A stretch of 64,000 nucleotides of DNA. Source: Parvimonas micra. Its GTDB lineage: Bacteria; Bacillota; Clostridia; Tissierellales; Peptoniphilaceae. Position numbers and translations under genes: made by a program. Positions 52,406 through 61,046 of this stretch are shown here, one piece after another (position 1 is the first letter of the stretch; each line of letters begins with the position of its first letter). The stretch spans positions 62,001 through 126,000 of the forward strand of contig NZ_JAJTJP010000003.1 in the NCBI RefSeq assembly GCF_021300775.1, in the 5' to 3' direction. The notes beneath the pieces are model-generated. The model was not told where the DNA came from. It worked only from the letters and a program-made list of their open reading frames with translations, and searched no databases.

Positions 52406-52456
52406 TACTTTGTACGAAATAGTTTTCATGTTTTAAATGAAAATTCTAAATTTTTG

Positions 52457-52465
52457 TGGTAAAAT
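52457..52465 (+). promoter_or_regulatory. Extended -10 promoter of the PucR gene
   Basis: TGGTAAAAT, with the ATG 37 nt downstream; the -35 is weak. Confidence 0.5.
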
Positions 52466-52501
52466 ATATAGTAATTAATGAATCTTAGAAAGGAGTAAAA
52501 A

Positions 52502-54046
52502 ATGAAATTAACTGAAATTTTGGATATGTTTGAAGATTTTGAACTACTTACTAATTTCAATATAGATGAACTTGAAATTTTACATACTACAGTTCTTGAT
52601 GCTCCTGATGGAGCAACATTTGCTTGTGGAAATGAGTTTGTAATTAGTTCTGGATATATTTTCAAACAAAACGAAAAGGAGATTACAAACTACATTAAAA
52701 GATTAAAAAAATTAGGTTGTTGTGCTTTAGGAATAAAGATAGAAAGATATTTTAGTGAAATTCCTGAAGAAATGATAAAAATTGCAAACGAACTAAGATT
52801 TCCTATAATTAATATTCCTATATATTATCCTTTTTCAGCAATTTTAACTCCTATTTTAGCAAAACTTATAGACAGCAAAGTTGATAATCTTACAAAAACC
52901 GAAAAGATTAGAAATAATTTTATTAGAATTGTACTAGAAAATAAATCATTGGAAACAACTTTAGATTATCTATACAATTTATTAAATATCGATTATATTT
53001 TCTATGACTATTTTTTAGATAAAAAATATTATAATAAAGAATTTACAGAATCACAAAGACTATTTTCAAAAAGTGTTTTCAGCAAAAATAAAGAGATTGG
53101 AAAATTAGTTTTAAATACAACAAAGTCTAAATTATCAGACTTTGATAATACAATAATAGAATATGCTTTAGAGATTGTTTTAATACAAATAGAAAAAGAA
53201 ATAACCATAGTTAAGCTAAAAGAAAATTATTTAAATGACTTTATTAGTGATATTCTAAGTGGTAATGTTCATTCTAGAGAGGAGCTATTAACTAGGGCAA
53301 AACTTTTTAATATTGATATAAGTGGATATAATTCTGTTGTAATTTTTGATATAGATAATTTTAAATACAATTTAGTTCAAAATCCACTAGAAAATATAAA
53401 ACTTCAAGAAGTAAAAAGAAAAGTATTTGAAAAAATATTACAAAATTTCGAAATTCTAAAAAGTAAAGCTTTATACTACAAAAAGAGTGATAGTTTAGTA
53501 TTAATTACAAAACATAATTCAATTGATAATTCATTATTATATCAATTAGAATCTATTGTAAAAAGGATAAAACAAATCATTAAAGAAAATTTCGACTTTA
53601 CTTTTACTGTTGGAATGGGCAACATTCGCGAAGATATAATAGATATAGACAAGAGTTATCAAGAAGCTATGGACTGTATTAAGATAGGAAGACTTTTACA
53701 AGAAAATGATGGAATTTTCAAATATGATGATATAGAATTTTTCAAAATTTTGAATAATACTATAAATTCTTCAAAAACGCCTAGTTTTATAAATGATGTT
53801 CTAAAACTTGTCAATTATGATAAAGAAAAAGATACTTCTTATTTTGAAACTTTAACACACTTAATTGAAAATAATTGGAGTCTAAAACAAACTTCAAAAA
53901 AACAATTTTTACATTATAATACTATTAAATATAGATTTGAAAAAATATCTGAAATTATAAATAAAGATTTAGATGATTATAATACAAGATTTTTATTAGA
54001 ATTAGGTTACAGATATATAAAACTAAATAAAAATAATATAGATTAA
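52502..54046 (+). CDS. PucR-family transcriptional regulator
   Basis: A 514-residue regulator. The N-terminal PucR domain (residues 1-120, LTEILDMFEDFELLTNFNIDELEILHTTVLDAPDGA, KRLKKLGCCALGI, ANELRFPIINIP) senses a purine or similar ligand; a middle GGDEF-like domain lies near 290-400 (FTFTVGMGNIREDIIDIDKSYQEAMDCI), and the end (LTHLIENNWSLKQTSKKQFLHYNTIKYRFEKISEII) is the PucR HTH. The gene is upstream of an operon for a two-subunit membrane protein and an amidohydrolase, the likely target. AAGGAG precedes the ATG. Confidence 0.9.
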   Translation: MKLTEILDMFEDFELLTNFNIDELEILHTTVLDAPDGATFACGNEFVISSGYIFKQNEKEITNYIKRLKKLGCCALGIKIERYFSEIPEEMIKIANELRFPIINIPIYYPFSAILTPILAKLIDSKVDNLTKTEKIRNNFIRIVLENKSLETTLDYLYNLLNIDYIFYDYFLDKKYYNKEFTESQRLFSKSVFSKNKEIGKLVLNTTKSKLSDFDNTIIEYALEIVLIQIEKEITIVKLKENYLNDFISDILSGNVHSREELLTRAKLFNIDISGYNSVVIFDIDNFKYNLVQNPLENIKLQEVKRKVFEKILQNFEILKSKALYYKKSDSLVLITKHNSIDNSLLYQLESIVKRIKQIIKENFDFTFTVGMGNIREDIIDIDKSYQEAMDCIKIGRLLQENDGIFKYDDIEFFKILNNTINSSKTPSFINDVLKLVNYDKEKDTSYFETLTHLIENNWSLKQTSKKQFLHYNTIKYRFEKISEIINKDLDDYNTRFLLELGYRYIKLNKNNID

Positions 54047-54077
54047 TACAACTGTTAAAATAACAGTTGTATTTTTT
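54047..54077 (+). terminator. Terminator after the PucR gene
   Basis: 11-bp stem TACAACTGTTA/TAACAGTTGTA with AAA loop, then T6. Confidence 0.85.
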
Positions 54078-54106
54078 TACTAAAAAAAGTATATTTTTTT
54101 GTAAAA

Positions 54107-54121
54107 TATTCCATAGGAATA
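54107..54121. promoter_or_regulatory. Possible regulator operator, TATTCC-ATA-GGAATA
   Basis: Perfect 6-bp inverted repeat about 50 nt before the DUF5058 ATG, within the likely promoter region. Candidate PucR site. Confidence 0.4.
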
Positions 54122-54173
54122 GAAATTTTTTTAAGTTATTATATAGACATATAAAAAATTAGGAGGAATTCAA

Positions 54174-54896
54174 ATGGAATATTTAAAAATCGCCAATAGT
54201 CCAATATTTTGGATTTTATGTTTACCAGTAGGGCTTTTAGTATTAATTCAAGCTTACATATTTTCAAAAAAAGCAATTCAATCTGCTGATTTAGTAGATT
54301 TGTCAAAAAGTGATGCAAAAAAAGCATTTAAAATTGGAGCTGTTTCTTCAATAGGACCTGCATTAGGAGTTTTCGTAGTAATGCTTGGTCTTATGTCAGT
54401 TATAGGAGGGCCTCTTTCTTGGATGCGTCTTGCTATAATCGGTTCAGCACCTGCAGAACTTGCTGCATCAAGCATGGCTGCAAAAGCTATGGGAGTAGAA
54501 CTTGGTGGAAATGGATTTGAATTAGTCCACTTCGCAAATGCCGCTTGGGTAATGGCATTAAACGGAAGCGCTTGGTTATTAACTACTGGACTTTTCTCTC
54601 ATCAATTAGATAAGATTACTAAAAAAGTTTCTGGTGGAGATGCAAAAAAACTTGGAGTTATAAGTATTGCTGCTATGTGTGGATCATTCGCTTACCTTTG
54701 TGGAGCAGAAATAATGAAGGGATTAAATCCTGAAACTAGACCTTTCATGGTTTCAGCAATAGGAGCTGCAGTTGTAATGTTTGGTTTAACAAAATTATCA
54801 GATAAATATCCAAAATTTAAAGAATACACTTTAGGTGTTGCAATGTTAGCTGGAATGTTATCAGCTGTAATTTATTTAAAATTAGGAGGTATGTAA
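54174..54896 (+). CDS. DUF5058 membrane protein
   Basis: A 240-residue DUF5058 protein with about six hydrophobic helices, including SPIFWILCLPVGLLVLIQAYIF at the start and GPALGVFVVMLGLMSVIGGPLSW. It is probably one half of a transporter with the next gene, since the two are always close in such loci as I recall them. AGGAGG precedes the ATG. First gene of the operon controlled by the PucR regulator. Confidence 0.87.
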   Translation: MEYLKIANSPIFWILCLPVGLLVLIQAYIFSKKAIQSADLVDLSKSDAKKAFKIGAVSSIGPALGVFVVMLGLMSVIGGPLSWMRLAIIGSAPAELAASSMAAKAMGVELGGNGFELVHFANAAWVMALNGSAWLLTTGLFSHQLDKITKKVSGGDAKKLGVISIAAMCGSFAYLCGAEIMKGLNPETRPFMVSAIGAAVVMFGLTKLSDKYPKFKEYTLGVAMLAGMLSAVIYLKLGGM

Positions 54897-54897
54897 G

Positions 54898-55554
54898 ATG
54901 AATAATTACGATAAATCTTTTACTAAACCTATTATAAGATATGGAAGTTTTACAAATTTAATTGCTATACCTCTATGTTTTATACCAGCAATTTATTTAT
55001 GGATTGCTAAAGGAGCTTTTCCAGGTTGGAGTAATATTTTAACTGGTTGGATGTATACAGCATCAATGTTTGCTATTTACTCAGTAGTTGAACCAATTTG
55101 CTACTTCCCTATTTTAGGCTTACCTGGTACATATATGTCATTCTTATCAGGAAATATAGGAAATATGAGAGTACCTTGTGCCGTAATAGCTCAAGAAAGT
55201 TTAGGAGTAGAACCAGGTACTAAAAAAGCTGAACTTATTGCAACTTTAGGTATTGCAGGTTCAATTTTTACAAATATTATCATTATAACAATAGCTGCTA
55301 TTGGAGGACAAGCATTATTAAGTTTATTCCCACCAGTAGTAATAACAGCGTTTAAATATGTATCATCTGCAATTTTCGGTGCAATGTTTGCAATGTTTGC
55401 ATCAAAAAATTTAAAATATGGTACATTCGCACTAGTTATAGTAATGGCAATGTTATTATCAAAAGCACTACCAGTTTATTTAATGATTCCTATCGCAGTA
55501 TTTTCAACTGCAGCTTTTGGAATTTTTGACTATAACAAAAAGAACAACAAATAA
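54898..55554 (+). CDS. Polytopic membrane protein, partner of DUF5058
   Basis: A 218-residue protein with about six helices (IAIPLCFIPAIYLWIAKG; ILTGWMYTASMFAIYSVVEPICYFPILGLPGTYMSFLSGNIGN; FTNIIIITIAAIGGQALLS). The proline/glycine-rich PILGLPGTYMSFLSGNIGNMRVPCAVIAQE is likely substrate-binding. Its gene starts 1 nt after DUF5058 and is probably coupled. With DUF5058 it would make a two-part permease for the amidohydrolase's substrate; that is inference. Confidence 0.72.
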   Translation: MNNYDKSFTKPIIRYGSFTNLIAIPLCFIPAIYLWIAKGAFPGWSNILTGWMYTASMFAIYSVVEPICYFPILGLPGTYMSFLSGNIGNMRVPCAVIAQESLGVEPGTKKAELIATLGIAGSIFTNIIIITIAAIGGQALLSLFPPVVITAFKYVSSAIFGAMFAMFASKNLKYGTFALVIVMAMLLSKALPVYLMIPIAVFSTAAFGIFDYNKKNNK

Positions 55555-55589
55555 TTTTAATATAATTAGCAATTTTATAGAGGAGTATT

Positions 55590-56768
55590 ATGGAATTAAT
55601 TAAAGATATTAAAAATTTAGAAGAAAAAGTTATTAATTGGAGACGTGATTTACACAAAATTCCGGAACTTGGAAATGATCTTCCATTAACTACAGCTTAT
55701 CTAAAAAAAGTTTTAGATGAAATTGGTGTTGAATATAGAACAGACTTCCCTAATGATTCTTCAATTTTAGTTACAATTAAAGGAGAACTTGAAGGAGATA
55801 AATGTATTGCTTTAAGAGCAGATACGGACGGTCTTCCAATGCCAGAATTTGTAGATTTACCTTTTAAATCTACAAATCAAAATATGCACGCTTGTGGTCA
55901 TGATGCACATGCTGCGATGATGTTAGGAACAATCTACGCATTAAATCAAATGAAAGATAAAATACGTGGAACAGTTAAATTCTTATTACAACCTGGTGAA
56001 GAAACAGGATCAGGTGCAATTGATATGATTAAAGGTGGTGCTTTAGAAGGAGTTGACTTCATATTAGCATTACACAATGGAAATACAACAGATGAACTTG
56101 ATGAAGGTAAAATTGGTGTAAAATATGGTTCAATGATGGCTTGTATGGATAAATTTACTATAAAAGTAAAAGGTAAAGGAAGCCATGGTGCTTATCCTCA
56201 TATGAGCATAGATCCAATAACTACATCAACTCATATTATTTCAGCAATTCAAGATATAGTTTCAAGAGAAATAAATGCTGTTGATACTGCTGTAATATCA
56301 GTTTGTATGATAAATGCAGGAAGTGCTTTTAACATAATTCCAGAAGAAGTTGAAATAGTTGGAACAGTTAGAGCTGTTTCAAAAGAAATTAGAGCGTTTA
56401 TAGCTACAAGAATTGAAGAAATTGCAACTAATATGGCAATTGCAATGAGAGCAAAAGCAGATTATGAATACCATTATGGTCCACCACCTGTTGTAAATAA
56501 TAATGATATCGTAGACTTTGCTAAACAAAGTGCAATTAATGCATTAGGCGAAGAAAATGTTCAAGTTTTACAAAAACCAATCTTAGCTGGTGAAGATTTC
56601 GCTTATTATCTTGAAGAGAAAAAAGGTGCTTATGTATTTTTAAGAAACCCTCTTTATGTTGATGGTATTGCCTACCCTCACCACAACGGAAAATTTGGAC
56701 TTAATGAAAAATATTTTATAAATGGAGTAAAATTCTTCGTTCAAGCAGTACATGATTATTTAAAATAA
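55590..56768 (+). CDS. M20D amidohydrolase (aminoacylase/hippurate hydrolase type)
   Basis: A 392-residue zinc enzyme that removes an acyl group from an amino acid or cleaves an indole- or benzoyl-amide. The metal site is visible in LRADTDGLPMPE, MHACGHDAHAAMML, GEETGSGA, LHNG and GEDFAYYLEEK; a lid domain lies between about residues 190 and 305 with GKGSHGAYPH. EEGxxK and GKFGLNEKYF close it. No signal peptide, so it acts after import by the two membrane proteins upstream. AGAGGAG upstream. Confidence 0.93.
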   Translation: MELIKDIKNLEEKVINWRRDLHKIPELGNDLPLTTAYLKKVLDEIGVEYRTDFPNDSSILVTIKGELEGDKCIALRADTDGLPMPEFVDLPFKSTNQNMHACGHDAHAAMMLGTIYALNQMKDKIRGTVKFLLQPGEETGSGAIDMIKGGALEGVDFILALHNGNTTDELDEGKIGVKYGSMMACMDKFTIKVKGKGSHGAYPHMSIDPITTSTHIISAIQDIVSREINAVDTAVISVCMINAGSAFNIIPEEVEIVGTVRAVSKEIRAFIATRIEEIATNMAIAMRAKADYEYHYGPPPVVNNNDIVDFAKQSAINALGEENVQVLQKPILAGEDFAYYLEEKKGAYVFLRNPLYVDGIAYPHHNGKFGLNEKYFINGVKFFVQAVHDYLK

Positions 56769-56773
56769 ATTTA

Positions 56774-56806
56774 AAAGCACCTAAATAATATTAGGTGCTT
56801 TTTTTA
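56774..56806. terminator. Bidirectional terminator after the amidohydrolase gene
   Basis: 11-bp stem AAAGCACCTAA/TTAGGTGCTTT, 6-nt loop and T-run; A's on the left. Confidence 0.9.
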
Positions 56807-56815
56807 TATTCTATT

Positions 56816-57523
56816 TTATAAAACACTTGTCTTTAAAACAAATGAAAGTATTACAATTCCAGTACTAAATACAATATGTCCAACTATAGCACTTTCTATT
56901 CTCTTTGTCTTTAAATAAACATATCCAAAAGTTAAGGAGATAATCACAATTTCTACTACTATAGGAAGTGTATTTTTTAAATTTATAAGTGCAAACAATA
57001 TTCCTGATAAACAAGCCGGTGTGAATAATCGTACAAATTTGTATCCACCTTCATATAAATCATATAAATAGCCGAATACTACATTTCTATAAACTATTTC
57101 AGTTACAAAAGGAATAATAAAAACTAAATTTATTAATGCCATTTTATTATTAGAAACCACATTTTTAATTCTAATAAATTCCCCTGTCATATCATAACTA
57201 TAACCTAAAAATCCTAAAATTTTAAATAAAATTTGAATTACAACTAATAAAACTATTCCTGAACATGCCCCAATCAAAATAGATTTTAATAAAGATTCCT
57301 TTTTACCATCTTTGGATATTGAATTTGTAGGGAATTTTTTACAAAACAAATATACAATAATCGCAAAAATCAAAGTTAAAGCAATATTTATATTTGTTAA
57401 GTTTTTAATCACAAATTCTGATTTTATATACTTATTTGCCAATGTAGGAAATCTTGAAATTCCTAAAAAATACACCAATGATATCAAGAATGATACAATA
57501 AAATTATTTGTCTTAACACTCAT
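56816..57523 (-). CDS. CPBP-family membrane protein, catalytic motifs lost
   Basis: A 235-residue polytopic relative of the CPBP/Rce1 intramembrane proteases with seven or so helices. The three active-site motifs are degraded: EExxxR reads TEIVYR (Thr141 where the catalytic Glu belongs), FxxxH reads FALIN (Asn181), and HxxxN reads HIVFS (Ser220). It is therefore probably a non-catalytic paralogue, perhaps a partner or inhibitor of the intact copy next door. GGAG before the ATG; 52 nt from the neighbour. Confidence 0.82.
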   Translation of the reverse strand: MSVKTNNFIVSFLISLVYFLGISRFPTLANKYIKSEFVIKNLTNINIALTLIFAIIVYLFCKKFPTNSISKDGKKESLLKSILIGACSGIVLLVVIQILFKILGFLGYSYDMTGEFIRIKNVVSNNKMALINLVFIIPFVTEIVYRNVVFGYLYDLYEGGYKFVRLFTPACLSGILFALINLKNTLPIVVEIVIISLTFGYVYLKTKRIESAIVGHIVFSTGIVILSFVLKTSVL

Positions 57524-57575
57524 AACTTTCTCCTAAAAATCACATCATTTTAAATATATTACAACTTATAAACTT

Positions 57576-58283
57576 CTAGTTCAAAAGAAACATATTTATT
57601 CCCATGCCCACAATATTTACACAATGATGTGTAAATCCTACGATATAAATATTTTTACAATATTTATATTGATATGATAAAACAATTGACATAAATACAT
57701 AGTGAATCATTCTATAGTCAAATAATCCCTCATGCAATATACCAAATATTATTCCAGAAATTAAACTTGCAGTAAAAAATCTAACATATTTGTTCGTTCC
57801 GTTATAAATATCATATAAAGTGCCAAAAAAGTATCCTCTAAATATAATTTCCTCTGCATATGCTGAAAATAATGTAATAAATACATAATTCAAATAATTA
57901 TATTGAAAAGCAAAAAAATCTGTCTTACCAAAACTATCACCTGATATTTTAAAATAATATAAAAGTTTAGTTAATGCAATTCCAAATACTATAATTAAAG
58001 TTAAAGAAATAATCACTGATAATATATATTTCTTTAAGTTTTTTATTTTAAATTTTTCACTGTTTTTTTCTATTGAATTTACATTTCTCAAAAAAATGCT
58101 GAAAAAAATTATAATTACATAAAGGGCTATCTCGTACTTTCTAACTACATTTACAAAATCCATTCCCCATGAATATATTTTTCCCTTATTTAAAAAAGAA
58201 ACTAAATTTTCCATTTGACCTGACATCAAAACTAAATATAAAACTATAAATCCTATTATAATACTTCTTTTAATCTTTGCCAT
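57576..58283 (-). CDS. CPBP-family intramembrane glutamic protease
   Basis: A 235-residue CPBP protease with intact motifs EEIIFR (Glu144, Glu145, Arg149), FGILH (His184) and HHCVN (His219, Asn223). Bacterial members cleave peptides inside the membrane and are often next to bacteriocin genes, as immunity or maturation factors. The start at 58283 follows GGAG; an in-frame ATG six codons upstream has no ribosome binding site. It lies 2.8 kb downstream of the radical SAM enzyme gene on the same strand. Confidence 0.88.
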   Translation of the reverse strand: MAKIKRSIIIGFIVLYLVLMSGQMENLVSFLNKGKIYSWGMDFVNVVRKYEIALYVIIIFFSIFLRNVNSIEKNSEKFKIKNLKKYILSVIISLTLIIVFGIALTKLLYYFKISGDSFGKTDFFAFQYNYLNYVFITLFSAYAEEIIFRGYFFGTLYDIYNGTNKYVRFFTASLISGIIFGILHEGLFDYRMIHYVFMSIVLSYQYKYCKNIYIVGFTHHCVNIVGMGINMFLLN

Positions 58284-58762
58284 AAATCTAACTCCAATCA
58301 TTTAATTTACAAATTAATAAATAAAATTAACCATATTTTACCTAAAAAAACGTAAATGTAGTATAATATTTGCTATGCAAAGTTATGATACCAAAAGAAA
58401 ACGTATTTGTCAAATGGATTTCACAAAATTCGGAAAAAGAATATAATATTGTAATTATTTTTTCTATTTTATTGTAAATACTATATTTGCTAACAAAAAT
58501 TTTATAATTACTTATAATTTTTTCTTATAATTAAATCACTATTCTTAAATTTTTAATCTTAGGTAAACATTTTTATAAAAAATATTTTAAACAAAAAAAC
58601 TCCAAAAGTTTTTACACTTTTGAAGTAATAATTATAAAATAAAAAATATTTACTTAATACTACTCTGTAAATCTAATCCCTAGTATGTAATCTCAATAGA
58701 AATTAAACGAATTGAATATAAGTCCTTATTTTGTTTACTCATATTCTAAATTTATGAGATTT
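58284..58762. other. 478-nt AT-rich region, no clear gene
   Basis: Holds the yaaA terminator hairpin (58593-58626) and, on the plus strand, a 23-codon frame at 58375-58446 starting at a predicted transcription start. Otherwise AT-rich with no feature I can support. Confidence 0.55.
58593..58626 (-). terminator. Terminator after yaaA
   Basis: CTTCAAAAGT/ACTTTTGGAG stem (one G-U), 5-nt loop and U7 on the minus strand, 137 nt past the yaaA stop. Confidence 0.65.
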
Positions 58763-59413
58763 CTAGCTATTTTTCACAAATACAAATTTATTCTCTAAAG
58801 ACATTTTTTCAACAAATACATATCCTTCTTTGTCAAATTTCTTTATATCTTCTATATTTTCAATTTTATTTTTAGTCATAAAATTAAGCATCATTCCTCT
58901 TGCTTTTTTTGAAATCGTAGAATGTTTTTTTAATTTTTCATCGACTTTTTCATAAAATTCAAAATCCAAAATTTGCTTCTCTGAAATGTACTTTTTAACT
59001 GTTTTTGAAAATTCATCACTTGCAAGATTAACAACGAAATCTGTATCTTTTAAAATGTTCTTAGCAATATCATCTTTCCAAAAATTATATAAATTTCCCA
59101 TTTTTGTTTTCATAAGAAAATCGAGTCTATATGGATTAATTAAATCAAAAGGTTTAAGCGCACCATAAAGTGCAGAAATAATAATTAAATGCTCTCTTAT
59201 ATACTCTAAATCATACTCATCAAAATCTTCTCTTTTTATATTTTTATAACACATTCCATCATACATATAAAAAGCCTTGCAATAATCTTTTGAAACCAAA
59301 ACTTCCGGAACATTCTTTAAAATTTCTTTTGTTTTATCAGAAAAATCAAATCCTGAAGAAAACCTCTCACAAGTTTTAGAAATTGTCTTTGCAGGTGATA
59401 AAATTATTTTCAT
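58763..59413 (-). CDS. yaaA: YaaA family peroxide-stress protein
   Basis: A 216-residue YaaA/DUF328 protein; in E. coli YaaA limits free iron during peroxide stress. MKIILSPAKTIS, SALYGALKPFDLINPYRLDFLMKTKMG, FWKDDIAKNIL, VVNLASDEFSK and KKARGMMLNFM match the family; it is about 30-40 residues shorter than the E. coli form. The start at 59413 follows AAGGAG; an in-frame codon 27 nt upstream has none. It is 16 nt after the ABC gene and so in the RiPP operon's transcript, though its role there is unclear. Confidence 0.9.
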   Translation of the reverse strand: MKIILSPAKTISKTCERFSSGFDFSDKTKEILKNVPEVLVSKDYCKAFYMYDGMCYKNIKREDFDEYDLEYIREHLIIISALYGALKPFDLINPYRLDFLMKTKMGNLYNFWKDDIAKNILKDTDFVVNLASDEFSKTVKKYISEKQILDFEFYEKVDEKLKKHSTISKKARGMMLNFMTKNKIENIEDIKKFDKEGYVFVEKMSLENKFVFVKNS

Positions 59414-59429
59414 ATTTCTCTCCTTAAAT

Positions 59430-61046
59430 CTATTTTTCAAGATCTATCAACTTATTACAAATAGATAATGGTAATTTTCTATGAGTTATTATTAGTATTA
59501 TCTTATCATTACTAATTTTTTCAATATTTTTAACAACTTCTTGTTCTGTTTCAAAATCTAAAGCAGAAGTAAATTCATCTAAAATCAACAAATTAGAATT
59601 TTTATACAAAGCTCTCGCAAGAGCAATTCTTTGCTTTTCTCCACCCGAAACATTTTTCCCTTTAATTTCAATTTCAAAATTTCCATCTTTTTTTGTATTA
59701 AACTTTTTAACCTGTGATAATTCAGTAGAAATTTCAAAATTATCTTCATCAAAATTATCAAAAGCTATATTTTCTTTTAATGAACCTTTAAATAAAAAGG
59801 CATCTTGTTCAAGATATGAAATCAAATTGTAGTAAGAAGTTCTGTTTATATCTTTTAGATCTATCCCATTTATTGTAATTTTACCATTGTAATTTAAAAT
59901 CCTCTTTAAAAGCAAATCTACTAATGTACTTTTTCCAGAACCTGATGGACCGACAATTCCTATAATATCTCCCTTTTCCATTTCTGTATTAAAATTTTTA
60001 AATATATAATTTTTTTCGTCATAAGAAAAAGTAAGATTCTCAACTTTTATAGTATCTATGCTTGAAATAGCCTCTTTCTTATCTTCAACTTCTGCACTAT
60101 CAACAAATTCTAAAATTCTATCACTCATTCCAAGAGTTACCTGAACACCTGAAAACCAATCTGATAAATTTCTCATAGGCTCATAAAGATAACCTAAATA
60201 AAAATAAAATGCAAATAATGAACCTAAAGACATATTTCCTGAATTAACTTCCATTGCTCCAAAAAGTAATATTGCAATTGGTAAAAGTATTACAATAAGA
60301 CCTGTAAGTCCATATCCTATTGCTGTATATTTCTTTATGTTTTTTAAATAAATTTCATATTTCTTTATATTTTCCCTAAACTTATTTAAAAAGAATTGTT
60401 CTTTCCCAAAAATTTTTATTTGAAATATTCCATCAGTATATTCCTTTACACTTTCCGTTACCAATGCAAAATGTTCTCTTTCATCTTTACTGTTCTTTCT
60501 TATAGCACTATCAACCTTTTTAAAAAATATTGTATAAATTGGAATTACAAATAAAACAATAATTGCAAGTTTAAAAGACATATAAAACATAAGTCCCAGA
60601 ACTATTGAGATATTAAGAATATTCAAAAATAACATTGGAAGTCCTATACTAATATCTTCACTTACAGTTTCGCAATCATGTAAAATTCTTGAAGTTAAGT
60701 CACTTGGATTTTGTTTATAATACTCCGGAGACTTATCCAAAGCTCCTTTTAACATAATACTTCTAAAATAATTCATGTATTCAACCCTATATGTATGCCA
60801 CTTATAATTTTGATATGAATCAAAAAATGCCTGTAATATTCCTAAAATTATGAGTAAAATTCCAAAATTTAAAACTTTTGAAAAATCTTCACTATTTTGA
60901 ACCATATTAACAAGTCTTCCTATCATATATGGAGCAATTGCATACAAAATAACAGAAAATGCACAAAGCAAAGTTATCTTGAACCTTCTAACTCTATATT
61001 CTCCTATATAAGACATAAGTTTTAAATAATTTCTTATACTATTCAT
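59430..61046 (-). CDS. ABC transporter (membrane and ATPase fused) of the radical SAM locus
   Basis: A 538-residue ABC exporter with six helices (about residues 15-300) and a C-terminal ATPase: Walker A GPSGSGKST, signature VSGGEKQR, Walker B LLILDEFTS with the catalytic Glu, H-loop THRK. It ends soon after the H-loop. There is no N-terminal C39 peptidase, so it cannot cleave a leader itself. The start overlaps the radical SAM gene by 8 nt, so the two are coupled. It is the likely exporter of the modified peptide. Confidence 0.93.
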   Translation of the reverse strand: MNSIRNYLKLMSYIGEYRVRRFKITLLCAFSVILYAIAPYMIGRLVNMVQNSEDFSKVLNFGILLIILGILQAFFDSYQNYKWHTYRVEYMNYFRSIMLKGALDKSPEYYKQNPSDLTSRILHDCETVSEDISIGLPMLFLNILNISIVLGLMFYMSFKLAIIVLFVIPIYTIFFKKVDSAIRKNSKDEREHFALVTESVKEYTDGIFQIKIFGKEQFFLNKFRENIKKYEIYLKNIKKYTAIGYGLTGLIVILLPIAILLFGAMEVNSGNMSLGSLFAFYFYLGYLYEPMRNLSDWFSGVQVTLGMSDRILEFVDSAEVEDKKEAISSIDTIKVENLTFSYDEKNYIFKNFNTEMEKGDIIGIVGPSGSGKSTLVDLLLKRILNYNGKITINGIDLKDINRTSYYNLISYLEQDAFLFKGSLKENIAFDNFDEDNFEISTELSQVKKFNTKKDGNFEIEIKGKNVSGGEKQRIALARALYKNSNLLILDEFTSALDFETEQEVVKNIEKISNDKIILIITHRKLPLSICNKLIDLEK

